From: Silene conica
Lineage: Eukaryota; Streptophyta; Magnoliopsida; Caryophyllales; Caryophyllaceae
DNA length: 64,000 nucleotides
Assembly: GCA_029255685.2 (NCBI GenBank)
Contig: CM055316.2
Location: forward strand, 82,582,861 to 82,646,860
Direction of reading: 5' to 3'
Shown here piece by piece: positions 1-11,531 of the stretch. How positions within the stretch are numbered: position 1 is the stretch's first letter; the number at the start of each line of letters is the position of its first letter. A model generated the notes under the pieces. It saw only the letters and a list, made by a program, of their open reading frames with translations, did not search any database and had not been told where the DNA came from. Both the position numbers and the translations under genes were made by a program.

Positions 1-60
1 TTGCGATTCTACGATCCACTCCTACCGATTCGATCCAAAATAGGATCCTAATCCTAACAA
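1..60. repeat. Fragment of GGATC-rich repeat element
   Basis: The first 60 bases carry the same motifs (ATTCTACGATCC, TAGGATCCTAATCCTAACAACA) as the ends of the repeat at 18738-19206, so this is probably the cut-off end of another copy. From 61 to 354 I see nothing but AT-rich sequence. Confidence 0.4.
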
Positions 61-354
61 CATTGCTATATATATTTCGTCGAGTTACTTGATTACTAAA
101 TTCATTGATTGTTGATATCAACTAGCTTAACTATTAAAGTTAAGCACATAACTTGGGTAAAAATCCCGTTAGCATCACAGTCACCTTTAACCAGAAAAAA
201 GGGTGTAATATTTGGTCATATTATAGTCAACCTTAATGGTAACAATCACGAATCAATCAGGGTAAGGGATGTCTGCTGGTTTGTAATATAACTTTTAAGT
301 TGTAAAGTTTATAATTTGCTATGTATATTATTAATGAAAACATACTAATACAAA

Positions 355-665
355 GGAGTCGTTTGGTTGATTATGAAAGTTAATTTTCCTACGAACTTCC
401 AATTCATGGGAAATAAGTTCACACATCCAATTCGAGTGAATTTGAGAAAATTTTTTGGTTGCGCATGTAGGAATTAAATTCCACAGGAACTTCGAATGAC
501 CGAGGGGAGTAGGTAAGCAAGTTCCTACATTATGTAGGTATTGGAAGTTCCTAGGAACTTCTAACACCTCCATTTTACAAAAATATGGCAATCAAACAAC
601 CCATATTTTTGTAAATCATGAAATTTTGCAATTCACGTGTTTTCAAAGTGTCAACCAAACAAGCC
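355..665. mobile_element. MITE with GTTTGGTTGA ends
   Basis: The element has inverted ends (GTCGTTTGGTTGA on the left, TCAACCAAACAAGCCC on the right) and an internal palindromic part with repeated GGAAGTTCC motifs. A relative lies at 36366-36660. There is no coding capacity. It is a non-autonomous DNA transposon of unsure superfamily; the target duplication is unclear. From 666 to 1120 I see nothing. Confidence 0.55.
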
Positions 666-1120
666 CAAAGTCTATGTTTATATACAATGTGAGGAGTGTG
701 GACAGAATATTATAGCTTAGGAAACAATCTCCTCATTATGGGAGGAGTATTATATGGGATGGCATCTTTGACTAAATATATACAAAAGTAATGATACCAC
801 ATGATTCTAGCGGCTAATTGATTATTTGATTCCATTATCCTTAATATAAGTATCATTTTCTAAGTCTAACAAGAACTCATAAACATTTATAAATCCATGG
901 TTATTAAGGTTGACTTTTGTATGATGTCATCCATTAATGGAACTTCATCAACGTGATAATTTCACGCCTTAATAATTTGACTGGTGATCTGTATATACTT
1001 TGTTAAAATTTATATTAGACTAACTTGCCTCGAATATTAAAGTGAAACTAGACCTTTCTAACAAGAGTAGTAACAACACATTTTATAATCTAACCAACAT
1101 CTAATAATTGAATACTAATT

Positions 1121-1509
1121 TTCTCCCTAAAAAAATTTAAACCTTAATTCGACATCTTGGGGGCTGTCGTCTACCTTTTTTGGCGGAGGTAACCCCAAAT
1201 TTCATTGATGATCCTATGGAGATAAAACTGTTGTCAGATTGCTCGTTACAAACGTTTTGGTCAAAACAACTGAATTCTTGTCGATACTTTTGAAAATTTG
1301 GAGACCCTCTTGTGAAAAGCCGTAGAAGACAATATGTTAGAGGATGTGCAGAAGCGTCTCATAAGCCCATCAAGTTTAGAAATTTTCTGTTGATCGAGAA
1401 TGTAGTTTATTTGATTTTAATCGTTTTGTGTGCTATCCATCTTGATGTATGTTGTCCATGAGACTTTTTATTAATGAAACGATTTTTTCCTTCGAAAAAA
1501 AAAAAAAAA
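1121..1509 (+). mobile_element. LINE-like retroposon remnant with poly-A tail
   Basis: This copy matches 20694-21147 over two blocks: a leading block with TCTTGGGGGCTGTCGTCTAC, and a trailing block ending in TTAATGAAACGATTTTTTCC followed by a run of A. A poly-A end and a constant 3' tail indicate non-LTR retroposition, probably of an internally deleted LINE. No reverse transcriptase can be read. The stretch 1510-1900 holds nothing apart from a short ATT microsatellite near 1668-1688. Confidence 0.5.
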
Positions 1510-1904
1510 TTGAATAATACAGACATTGTCGGATTTGTATAAGTTATTATAATTTGTTTGCAATGTAATAATACTGGTATAACGATAAGTTTAACCATAG
1601 GTCCCGCGTCCGTCCCTCCTGCTTCCCAACTATCCCAAGCAAAGGGCAACTTAGGCTGAATTCTACCCTTATTATTATTATTATTATTTGAATGTTTATT
1701 CAATTTAAATGTTTTGTAAAATAAAATATATAAATTAAAATTAATAACTTTCCCATATTTTAACAGTCACAATTACATATAAGTTCATATGTTTTTTTTG
1801 ACACGATAATGCTCCTAATACAATACTCCGTATATAATATATTAATATGTGATGTGAACAGCCAAATACCAACTCCTATTTTTTTTTTTATAATTTTGCC
1901 GAGA

Positions 1905-2250
1905 AGCAACTCCACAAATAGGATTGTACATCTAGATGTATATGAGTATCGTACATTTAATACAAATGTAATTGAGCTTAATTATATGAAATTTTTTTGA
2001 GCTCTTAACAATTTTTTTCTTATACTATAATTTTTTAATGTTAAAATTAAAATCTTTGGGTTTTATATGTATTATTTTTGAGTTTCAATATAATGTTTTG
2101 ATTTACATTTTTTTTAATAAAGATGTTCAATTTTTTTTCAATAAAACTCATAAAATATATGTATAAGCTCAAATTCTTTTTTATAAAGATCGAAATATAT
2201 ACTACCAGATGTATACATCTCGTTGTATAATCCTCTAATTGAAGCAACTT
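1905..2250. repeat. MITE-like repeat, copy A
   Basis: This AT-rich repeat recurs in reverse orientation at 10217-10530. Shared landmarks are ATACATCTAGATGTA on one end and TAATCCTCTAATTGAAGC on the other, with loosely inverted ends. No coding sequence is visible. Short related fragments occur near 36040-36230 and 44640-44730. Confidence 0.5.
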
Positions 2251-2309
2251 CTAAAACTTTCATAATTAATTGAATTAATTGTCTACAACGACACTTGTAA
2301 TCGTTTTTG

Positions 2310-2898
2310 GAGTTAAGGGTGAGATTAGTACCTATACTTTGCTTTTTCTTACAGTTAAGTGATTGACGTTCTAATTTTACGGTTAAGTGACTCAAACTTA
2401 ACACCTTTAACTTTTTAATGTTAAATGACTTAAATTTATTTATAACAAGACATATTGGAGTATACGCAGCAATCTTATTCTTAGAACACACAAAATATTT
2501 GTTATATCAAAATACTGTAGGTTAAAAAAACATGTTTCATTTGTAACTAATAATCATCGTTAATTTAACCAAACGGTGTATTATTCCCAAAAATGTATTT
2601 CTTCTGAGAGTAGTTGCGACTTTAATAGTTACTTGTATTAGTTACACATTGTAATCGTAACTAACAAATAATTTAATCAAACATGTTTTTTTAAACAGTA
2701 TTTTGATATAACAGTTGTTTTGTAAGTTCTAAGAACAATATTGTTGCGTATACGTACTCCAATATGCCTTGTCATAAGTATATTTAACTTCAAAAAGTTA
2801 AAGGTGTTAAGTTTGAGTCACTTGACCGTAAACTTAGAACGTTCAGTCACTTAACTGTAAAACAAAGTAAAGTTTAGGTACAAATGGTACCTTAACTC
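2310..2898. mobile_element. Foldback Mutator-type MITE with long TIRs
   Basis: The two halves are inverted copies of each other for over 200 bp, starting GAGTTAAGG on the left and ending CTTAACTC on the right. Flanks are ATCGTTTTTG (2300-2309) and ATTGTTTTTG (2899-2908), a 10-bp target duplication with one mismatch. Long TIRs with a 9-10 bp duplication are typical of Mutator-like elements. Short reading frames inside are not genes. Confidence 0.75.
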
Positions 2899-3263
2899 AT
2901 TGTTTTTGCACTACTTGCTGGTCATTTTTTTTGGTTTCTCCGTCGTAATTAACAAATATTTCGTCAATTTTCATGGTATAAACAGAGGCATACCTAACCC
3001 GTGACTTATTATTACAATAGTATAATCATGTTTGTTTCTCAATTCTCCTGCCCGTGAATTATTCAACGTTTGAATATTTGATTTTCTTGTCACTAAAGAT
3101 TTTATAATCGTGATTAGCGAATAGTTCTTTAACTAGGATTCGAAATTATTAGTAGAAGGCGAACAGGGGCGGATTTAGGGGTAGCCCGGGTGGACACGTG
3201 TCCCCCATGAAATTTTCGACATAATTTTATAGATATATAGTTATCATGACATAGTTGGTAAAG

Positions 3264-3810
3264 CGCAAAAGTGGTGATTAACCCCCATAACTTTGAGCAA
3301 TTGTAAGATTAAGCCCCATAAGTTTCAAATGTAGTGATTAGGCCCCATAACTTTGTGTAAAAGTGAAATTGAATCCAATTTTTTGATATCCAACCAAAAT
3401 TGCACCCAGAAAACCAATTTCATTCATTTATTCAATTTATCAATACAATAAAAGTTGTTATAAATTTATAAATTGTATGAAATTTATTACACATTTTGGG
3501 GAAAAAGTAATATTTGAATGAATTACATAAAATTTAGAATTTATAAAGTAATTTCATATGTGTATCAATTATATTAAAACTAGTTAAAATATTTAAAACA
3601 TCCTATATAAAAACTATGTTAGTTAATAAATTATTTAAATTCATGTAAAATATTAAAATTTATTTAATGTACAATGAATATAAATATAAAATTATTAACG
3701 ATATATTTTATGTTAAAATTAAAAAACAGGGTTGAATTTCACTTTTTGTCAAAGTTACGGGGCCTAATTGCTACATTTGTAACTTATGGGGGCTAATCAC
3801 CACTTTCGCG
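3264..3810. mobile_element. Mutator-like MITE nested in hAT element
   Basis: Ends CGCAAAAGTGGTGATTA and TAATCACCACTTTCGCG are inverted, and similarity continues inward for more than 80 bp. The flanks carry a perfect 10-bp duplication GTTGGTAAAG (3254-3263 and 3811-3820). The interior is AT-rich and non-coding. The left TIR repeats part of its own sequence. Confidence 0.8.
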
Positions 3811-3994
3811 GTTGGTAAAGATGTTAAATTCTATCTAGAAGACAGAGGTTCGAGTCCTAAATTGCTTAAAATAAGATTCAAACCCATGACCTCTAGATTA
3901 TTTGGCAAATTCTAAACCATTGAACCAATTGCAGTTATTGTTGAATTTTGTACCAAAATGTATTATATTCTACCACACTTAGTCATTATTTTTA

Positions 3995-4816
3995 GAGAAA
4001 ATTGTTGATTACAGCCTTATAAAAACCATATTTTGAAACTTACAGCCTTATTAAATTTTTTTTGAAACTTATAGTCATAATATTAGTTTTCTTTGAAAAT
4101 TGACTCAAAACCATTTTTCCGGCCAAATTTGACAAAAAATGACCGATATGCCCTTATTTCTATTTTTGCCTATTACTATTACTATTACCTTTTCATTTTG
4201 ACCTTTGATTTACCTACCCATTTACCCCAAAACCCTCCACTTTTCTCCTCTCCCAGATTTCCCCCAAATTTCGCCTAAAATTCATCATTCTAGTTGAAGA
4301 TTACGCAATTTGATCATGAGCAAAAGAATCGTGCCTCCATCTGATGACTCTAAGGCAAAGGGTAAGTATTTTTCCAGTAATTTGAAGACATCTTGCTAAA
4401 ATTGAAGAAAACCCTAATATTTTTGAATTTGGGGGAAAATTTATAAGCTTAATTTTAAAAGAAATTGGACAAACTCCAATGTAGAATTAGAGAAGTTGTT
4501 GAAGAAATTAAGAGTTAGAAAAGAGATTAACAAAAGATAAAATTTGTTGAAACAAGAGAATGGAAATATGGAGGTTTGTAATCTGATTTAGGGAGAGGAA
4601 GGTTGAAGACTATAGATAATAGAAGGGGGAAGGGGGAAGGGGGAAGGGGAAAGGGTATTTTAGTCTTAAAAATTTATCTTAAGTCACGAAAAATCCATTT
4701 TGGCGTAAGTTTTGATCAGAAGTAATATTATGGCTATAAGTTTCAAAAAAAATTAATAAGTCTGTAAGTTTCAAAAAGTGATTTTTATAAGGCTGTAATC
4801 AACAATTTTCTCTTTC
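3995..4816 (+). mobile_element. Mutator-like deletion derivative with a leader-exon remnant
   Basis: Inverted ends of roughly 90 bp (left GAGAAAATTGTTGATTACAG; right its complement plus four extra bases) are flanked by a perfect 9-bp duplication TTATTTTTA (3986-3994 and 4817-4825). The interior keeps a pyrimidine-rich leader, an ATG at 4316 followed by about 15 codons (MSKRIVPPSDDSKAK), and then a good donor-like GGTAAGTA. This looks like the promoter and first exon of a larger Mutator element's gene, or a captured gene start. Confidence 0.65.
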
Positions 4817-5248
4817 TTATTTTTATATATACTTTGTAATATTTTAGAGAAAACGTTATTTTTTAAAAAAGATATCTATGAATCCAATCTTTTCCCCATT
4901 TTTTACTTAAATATTAATTAATATCAGAAAAAAAATTTAAAATATAAAAATATTTCCTTAGACACCGCCAAAAAAAGTTTGTGCCCCCTTGCACAAAAAT
5001 CCTGGGTCCGCCACTGAAGACGAATAATCGGAGAAACGAAATTCTTGTAAATTAAATACATAGTAATGAGTTATAAAAGCATTTCTTACATTCACAAACT
5101 AAAATGAAATTGAAAGTGGCTATAATAAGGTAATGTATACAACTTAGACCACTTATTTGGTGTAACACACAAATTAAACGTTACATATTCTTTAACTTAC
5201 GGACATGAGATAACGCCACCACGAATTTTTCCGTTGGAGCGGAAGAGT

Positions 5249-8200
5249 TTACTCTATTTTAATTGTGATATGGTTTTCGGTTGAATATTCACCGGCACTT
5301 CCCTGAAAGTGGTATAATTCGATAAATGTTAACTTAATAATGTAGAAAATATAGTATAAATAAATAATTGTTTTTTGTCCGCAAGGGTGGAGTCTAGTGG
5401 TTAAAATTTGGGTGAAATTCTCAGGAGACCCGGGTTCAAGCCTCCCCAAGAGCAAAATCTTGTGAAGCATTCTTGGCCCGAGTCCATGCCTAAATAGACT
5501 TCGAGCCAGTCACTCTCGGGTGGTTTACCTGGTGTATGTGATTGCGGGTTCCCTCGTCACCAAAAAAAAAAGTTTTTCTATATGTTTTGTAACATTTTCT
5601 TACCTCTTCAAGCGACCGCAATCGATCTGGTATTTTTGCAGCAGCAGGAACCAACTTGACAATCACCCTATTTAAAATGGTCCGATTGGCCGAAACTCCA
5701 ATGATTGAACACATGACGAAGATAACTACAGCTGCCCATAAAGCACTGTGTTTTATCATAGTGTAGATGCCAGCCATAAACGCTAACAAGGTGCCATACA
5801 GAGACTGCATTAGTATAAACACACTTCGATCGACCAATAGTCGAGCCATGTCAGGTTCGGAAACCATAGACCAAATCAAGCAGAACAACACCAACATTGA
5901 AGTACACATTGCATAAACATCGGCCAATAAAAATACCAAGAAACCTACCCTCCTCGCAAGAATTGCTTCTCCGGTGGTACTGTCAAGTCCGCCAGGAAGA
6001 GTGAATCCTGCTGCAAAAGTAATCGTTGCTAATAGTGCAGCAACGACAGAAAGGGTATTCCTAATTTGATCCAAATTAGTTCCTGGTTGAATATACGATG
6101 TTCTCAGGTATGGATTTACTTTGATCAACTTACACATCTTTTCCTGCAAGTTATTTCAAACATCATCATTTTCTATACAATATTTAGGCCCTGTTCTTTT
6201 CGGCTGAAACGAGCTGAATTGAATTAATTAGAGTAGAGCTTAATTGAACTAAATTGAGTGAAACTGAGGTTAAGTGAATTTGGTTGAATTAAAAGTTAAA
6301 TTTGTGAAGAGATTAATTAAACGTAATTAAAACTTAATGGAATACAACCAAGCAAAACTAAAAGAAGCTGAAATTAAGTTAGAAAGAACAGGTCTTTTTA
6401 CTGTAAGAAATCACTGAAATTAAGTTATTTAAACATACCCAATCGTCATTTTCTTTACAAAGCCTCGCGAGTAAGTCCATGCTAGTCGTGCCATAATGAT
6501 CTGGAATTATCCGTTCGACCCCTTCATCGAGTAATAGTACCTTTGTAAGGAGCTTATCCTTTCTCTCTATTGCACGGTGCAAAGGAGTAGAACCTTCGTG
6601 ATCAGTTGTGTTCTTCAGCTCTGCTATTGACGGAATTTTGAGGAAATTAAGGTATTCTTTGTAACTGGGTAGTTTGATATGGTGTAAGGGGGTGTCATTT
6701 TCTCGGCGACAAGCCTGTTGTAGGTCCTGACAACTGTCAATAAAAGCAAGAACAGCCGCTGTCTCTTCCCGTTTACAAGCTTCAATCCAATCGAACTCTT
6801 CCTTTTGTATAAGAGACGGATTGTTCAGCAAATTTACTAGCCAGAGCGCGTTTGATTGTTTAGCATAGTCTAAAGCCGTCTTTCCTGAATCATCTCGCAA
6901 GTTGATCAGCCACCAGTACTTCTCTAGCAACTTTCTGCCGGTTTTCTCTGCATTCAGATAAACTGTTAGAATATAAAACGAATCAAGGAACTCCAACCAT
7001 CAGCTTAACCTTTTGGTTAAGTTGGTTTCTTGACATGGTATCAGAGCCATATGAACGAATCAAGGAACCCCAGCCATCAGCTTAAACTTTTGGTTGAGTT
7101 GGTTTCTTGACATAAACTTATCTTATTCAAACGCCCATTTCCGAACAAAACATGAAGACAAATGATTAAATGAACCGTTTTTATACCTGGACAGGAGGAT
7201 AAACCATGGACGATAGTGGCTCCATCATTGCGACGAAGCATTTGGATACGAGGCTCATCAACTTTCATAATTGCATCCACAGCTTTAGCACAACCTGATC
7301 TAGCAGCAAGAAAGAACGGACTTTCACCCTTATTGTTGCGAATCTTACACGACGTTGGATCAATAGACAAGATCTGTAACGCAAGTTCCTGTTGTTTTGA
7401 AGCTGAATACAGAGTAATATGTAACGGTGTGTTTCCATGAATGTTCTTTACTCTCCAAGGATGGCTCTCTACGACCACCGTCTCATGGTTTTCACCTTCG
7501 TTTCCACCCATTTCTCGTTGTTGTTCTTGTTCTTGTTCTTGTTCTCGTTGTTGTTGTTGTTGATAACCGCGTACCAAGATCTTTCCTAGTTCCGAATCCT
7601 TGTTCCTCGCGGCCATGTGCAATGGAGTATTGTGTACCTTCTTTTCTTTGTCGAAAATTTTATGCTTAAATACTTTGGTTCTCGCTTCACCAACATCATC
7701 GCCTTCTAGGAGTAGCTTACATGGCCGCGCTTCCCCGTCCTCCGCCCATTGATGGAGTATGGTGCATCCTTGGTCATTCGTCGTGTCCAGCCATTGAATG
7801 AAGTGTTTGAACAACAACCTTAATACAGCGTCTGTTTATCACAAACATTTGTGAGTTATTGACATAATCCCTCCATTCAGATTTGTTTTTCCAATTTAAT
7901 TTTACACGGTCTTCGAGATTGTTACATTATTAACTGTATTTTCCGATGATACATATTTAGAGTAATACGATTTGTAAACAACACGTACAATTTTTTGCAC
8001 GGGCCAAAAAAACTAGTGTATTCATAATTATTATTATTTTTAAACATTATTTGTGAAGTTTTGTTTGATCACGAGTCTAACTATTTAAGTTTTATTTCTT
8101 AAAAAAATTCAACTTATTCATGGTTAAAATTTGATAATTTTGGCACTAAAAAGTTTTAATATGGAAATTTGATAACTTTGACACTAAAAAGTTTTAAGAT

Positions 8201-9553
8201 TTGTTTATAGTGTGGATGCAACTACAGACTACCATATATCTCGAATTGGACCTAATATTTAATTCTGGCTCTGATACCATGTCAACTAATAAGTTAAATT
8301 TTAACCGGTGGGTGGCAATCAATAACTATATTTATATGATTGTCAATCATATAAGTAATTAATCATTTAATCATGTGGTAACTGGTAAGACTATTTTGGA
8401 AGTTTAGTTGACTTCATTTTATATTAATTTCATTTCCTTAGGTTTTCTGACAGACCGTTTTTCGCTAGATTAGTGAGCGACATAGCATAAAAAGAAAAGA
8501 AAAATAGAATATTATCTTTAACATGTAAGAGGACTCTCATTAACATTATTGCGAAACCGTTTCTCCAAAAATTTTGTGTTCCTTTAAATACAAATTTTCA
8601 ACAAATTTTTCCTTTGTTGGTCAGGTTTGACCATAAACGTGAAGGTTATTATCAGGTCCGGTGGTTTTCTTGTTCAATTATTTTATGTCGTTTTTTCCCC
8701 TGGTTCTTTTCAAACGGGTTTTGAACAACAAGAAACGTAACATTAAAGAGTAAATAAAAGTAAATACATGATCGAAAGTGAAAAAGAATTTGAACAACAA
8801 GAAAGAGTAGTAACCTGAGCAAACAGAGGCATAACCAAAAGGAGTCAAGATATCGTTGGTACAGAAAATGGAAGAAGGAGCAGAAGACGCTAAGGGCGAC
8901 ATCAAGATCATCTCCGAAACACCATTAAACCCGTTCTTAAGCGCATAAAACAAGGGCGTATTACCATTGTCATCAACAATAGTACAACTCTCAAACTCCG
9001 GATCCATTAACAATATCTCAATCGCACATTTCTCATTCTCCTTCTTATCATCCTCATCTGCATCCTCATCCTGATCCTCATCCTCATCGTCTTTCATTGC
9101 CAAGTGCAACGCCGTCATATTCTCTCCTGTCACCGCCAACCACGGCTTAACAAAACCACCCTCATCCTCATATGACAACGCCAACGACTCGTACACTCGC
9201 TTCATAAGCTTGACGATGTTGGAGCTACAACCATTTCTTAAAGCAGCAGCAGCATGAAGTGGGGTCATGCTTAAATCCTCGTCGACTTGGAAAAGAAGCT
9301 GTTTTAGAATTACTTTCGGTAATATATTAATGGCTTCTTTGATAAACTCCTCGTTACCGTTCGATGCTGCCAAGTGAAATATGTTCCCACCAAGCTCATC
9401 GTCTTCGTCTTCCTCTTCCTCCTCGTCTTCGTCTTTCACGGCTTGAGTAAGGAAATACTCCAATGGTTGTTTCGAAAATGCCGCCTTCAGGAAATCGACA
9501 TCTCCGGTTGTCGCCGCTTCCTTCAACGCTGGATCCATTAATAATTCCGACAA
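5249..9553 (-). CDS. ANK1: ankyrin-repeat, PGG-domain membrane protein (ACD6-like)
   Basis: Five exons on the minus strand: 9553-8815, 7831-7187, 6947-6439, 6143-5604 and 5302-5249, giving about 828 residues. Intron phases (1,1,0,0) match ANK2 and ANK3, which fixes the less obvious borders. Exons 1-3 encode ankyrin repeats (NTPLHMAARNKDSELGKILV is one). Exon 4 holds the PGG domain (TLSVVAALLATITFAAGFTL followed by PGG) and about four membrane segments. The family includes Arabidopsis ACD6, a membrane regulator of salicylic-acid defence; function here is inferred. Unlike its paralogues it has two acidic inserts in exon 1 and a Gln/Glu-rich insert in exon 2. Introns contain LTR-end fragments, a Tourist MITE and a SINE, yet the frame is open. 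It runs opposite to ANK2 and ANK3. Confidence 0.85.
5377..5571 (+). mobile_element. tRNA-derived SINE in last intron of ANK1
   Basis: It begins GTCCGCAAGGGTGGAGTC, has an A-box-like TCTAGTGGTTA and a B-box-like GGGTTCAAGCC, and ends in a run of A. It matches the better-preserved copy at 59016-59225. The likely target duplication (GTTTTT) is short. It lies in the intron antisense to ANK1. Confidence 0.75.
6187..6394. mobile_element. Tourist-like MITE in ANK1 intron 3
   Basis: It starts GGCCCTGTTCTTTTCGGCTG after a TTA and ends near AAAGAACAGGTC. It belongs to the same family as 42037-42259 and 43183-43389. The right end is degraded. Confidence 0.7.
6991..7113 (+). mobile_element. LTR-end remnant of a small retroelement in ANK1 intron 2
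   Basis: CAACCATCAGCTTAACC-type LTR end sequence is followed by TGGTATCAGAGCC, the primer-binding site pairing with initiator Met tRNA, and the LTR-like piece is then repeated. This is an old fragment of a TRIM-type element and encodes nothing. A possible further remnant with the same primer-site motif on the minus strand lies at about 8262-8300 in intron 1, which is otherwise AT-rich and empty. Confidence 0.55.
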
Positions 9554-9675
9554 TTTTACTTCTTCCTTAAACTTTTTTTTATTTTATTTTGTCTGTCAAC
9601 TCTTTGGATAATAATGCTCTTACTCTAGACTGTATATATAATGTTTATAGTTTGTATTGTTTTTGCAACTAGAGG

Positions 9676-10208
9676 TAGGGCTGAGCAAATTTAGGTCCGG
9701 ACCGGAAAAATGGACCGGACCGGACCATTTGGTCTGGACCAAAACCAGACCGAATTATTTTGGTCCGGTCCTCGGTACTCATTTTTCGAAGTTTTGGTCT
9801 TCGGTCCGGTCCGGTCCAAGACCGGTTAATTTTGGTCCGGACCGAATGGACCAAAGATTGCCTTTTAAGACTAATTATTAAAATATTTTGAATTAAATTA
9901 ACATTTTATCTTCAAAAGTCATTATAAATTAGTATTATCAATGATTTTTATAAAAAGTGTCGTCTAACTATTTAAATTCATATTATTTAGCGGAATTAAA
10001 ATGTAAATATCGTATACGAAATATTGAAAAAAATTAGTTTAGGTCCATTTCGGTCCAAGACCGGACCGACCAAATATTTCGGGTTTGGTCCGGTCCGAGA
10101 CCGAAAGTTTTAGGTCCGGTCTTTGGTCCACCGAATTTTTAAGTTCGGTTTTCGGTCCGGTCCGGTTCGGTCTGGTTCGGTCCGGTCTTGGACCGATTCT
10201 CACCCCTA
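9676..10208. mobile_element. GGTCCGG-rich hAT-type non-autonomous element
   Basis: The ends TAGGGCTGAG and CTCACCCCTA are inverted with one mismatch and are flanked by a perfect 8-bp duplication ACTAGAGG (9668-9675 and 10209-10216). Both subterminal regions are dense in GGTCCGGTCC and GGACCGGACC tracts; the centre is AT-rich. Short open frames on both strands inside are by-products of the repeat. It sits within an older repeat (copy B). Confidence 0.85.
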
Positions 10209-10216
10209 ACTAGAGG

Positions 10217-10530
10217 ATTATAAAACACATGTATATATTTGGTAGTATAGATTTCGAACTTTGTAACAAAGAATTTGGGCATATATATATTTTACGAGCT
10301 TTATTAAAAAGAATTTGAGCGTCTTTATTAAAAAAAATGTAAATCAAAACATTATATTGAAACTAAAAAATAATACATATAAAACCCAAGCATTTTAATT
10401 TTAACATTAAAAAGGTATAGTGCAAGAAAAATTGTTAGAAGCTCGAAAAAATAGCATACAGTTCAAATATTCATATACATCTGGATGTATAGTCCTATTT
10501 GCGTTGTTTTTGCCGAGAAGCAAGTTTTAG
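10217..10530. repeat. MITE-like repeat, copy B, interrupted by hAT element
   Basis: Reverse-complement counterpart of 1905-2250. The sequence left of the hAT element (9655-9675) and the right part to about 10530 (CATACATCTGGATGTA-like end) belong to one copy split by the insertion at 9676-10208. The stretch 10531-11331 is intergenic; part of it (10735-11060) is unusually GC-rich but without recognisable content. Confidence 0.5.
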
Positions 10531-11531
10531 TACTTTTATAATTCGTCTACAACGTCATTTGTATTTGTTTTTTGAGGACTTGCTAGTGGTCTTTTTATTT
10601 TTTGTATGTCGAAACAAAAAAAATAGCTTTCATGGATGGTAAGCTATTTATTTAAGTCCATAAGGTATAGGTTGGTCTTTCTTGTTCAATTCAATAGTAC
10701 GTCAACACGCATAATTCATTAGAGTGACATAATATCGGAGTCGTCTTCGGGCGGGGCCGAGATGATCGGGGGTGAGAAGGGTTAATTTGGTTGTGTCCGG
10801 TCAAACGAGGGAGGTGATTAGGTTGGATCAATTTGAATTGGGAGAATATTTAGACTAGGTTAGGTACGATGACGAGTCGAACGGAGACTTTATGTAACTT
10901 TTTTGTAATATAAGTAGGCAGTCAAGGTCGGGCCAGGTTTGATTTTCCTGACCCGAACTAGGTCAGGGAGGGGAGGCAGGTTGGGGCGGGCCGGACTATG
11001 TGCTGAGAGACTGGTTAGGGGGGTCGGGTTAGTCCGTGCTAATGGTCAGGTCTACATAATGTTAGAGGTATTAGCATGACGACGACTTTCATATATGACC
11101 ATCATACATAAGACTACCAAAAAGAATATTAGCCCAAAATAACATCACAAGTGATTTTATTTCATATATTTTAATTTTAGTTTCACAAATCGATGATTTA
11201 TTATGAAATTAAATACATTTAAATATACAATTAAATTAAATAACTTTCTCCCTCATTAGCCAAAATAATTTGATATTAACCACAAAAATTCAATTAATTT
11301 ACCAATAACCTCATTTAACCAAAAACTTTCTCGAAAAGTCCAAGTAACGGAACCATTACGAATCACCTTATAACCTAATTCAAACCCGTCATCAAAAAAT
11401 TTGTATTCACAACAAATCTAACCGGTCATCAAAAACACCAAAAACATAAAACTTTATACACAACAAATCCTGTGTTCGACTGTCTCCTACTGTTATTTAC
11501 TCGTATTTACCTGCAAAAAAATCAAATAAAA

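Larger units (their letters stand above)
3164..5016. mobile_element. hAT-type non-autonomous transposon carrying nested elements
   Basis: The ends are CAGGGGCGGATTTAGG (3164) and CCTGGGTCCGCCACTG (to 5016), inverted and typical of plant hAT elements. Flanking octamers AAGGCGAA (3156-3163) and AAGACGAA (5017-5024) form an 8-bp target duplication with one mismatch. No transposase is readable. Two Mutator-like elements lie inside (3264-3810 and 3995-4816), so the hAT insertion is the oldest of the three. Confidence 0.8.

Noticed and set aside
5385-5450. Possible tRNA gene
   Set aside because: The boxes belong to a SINE; the acceptor stem does not pair and the unit is followed by a SINE body and A tail.
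7216-7669. Plus-strand open frames opposite ANK1 exon 2
   Set aside because: They are antisense shadows of coding sequence and resemble no family.
9657-9881. Open frames on both strands at the GGTCC-rich sequence
   Set aside because: They arise from the repetitive hAT element; the residues simply cycle through FGP/RSG-type repeats.
10735-11060. GC-rich block as a CpG-island promoter of FIE
   Set aside because: It is 500-800 bp upstream, has no recognisable motif set and resembles old degenerate G-rich repeat; evidence is too weak.
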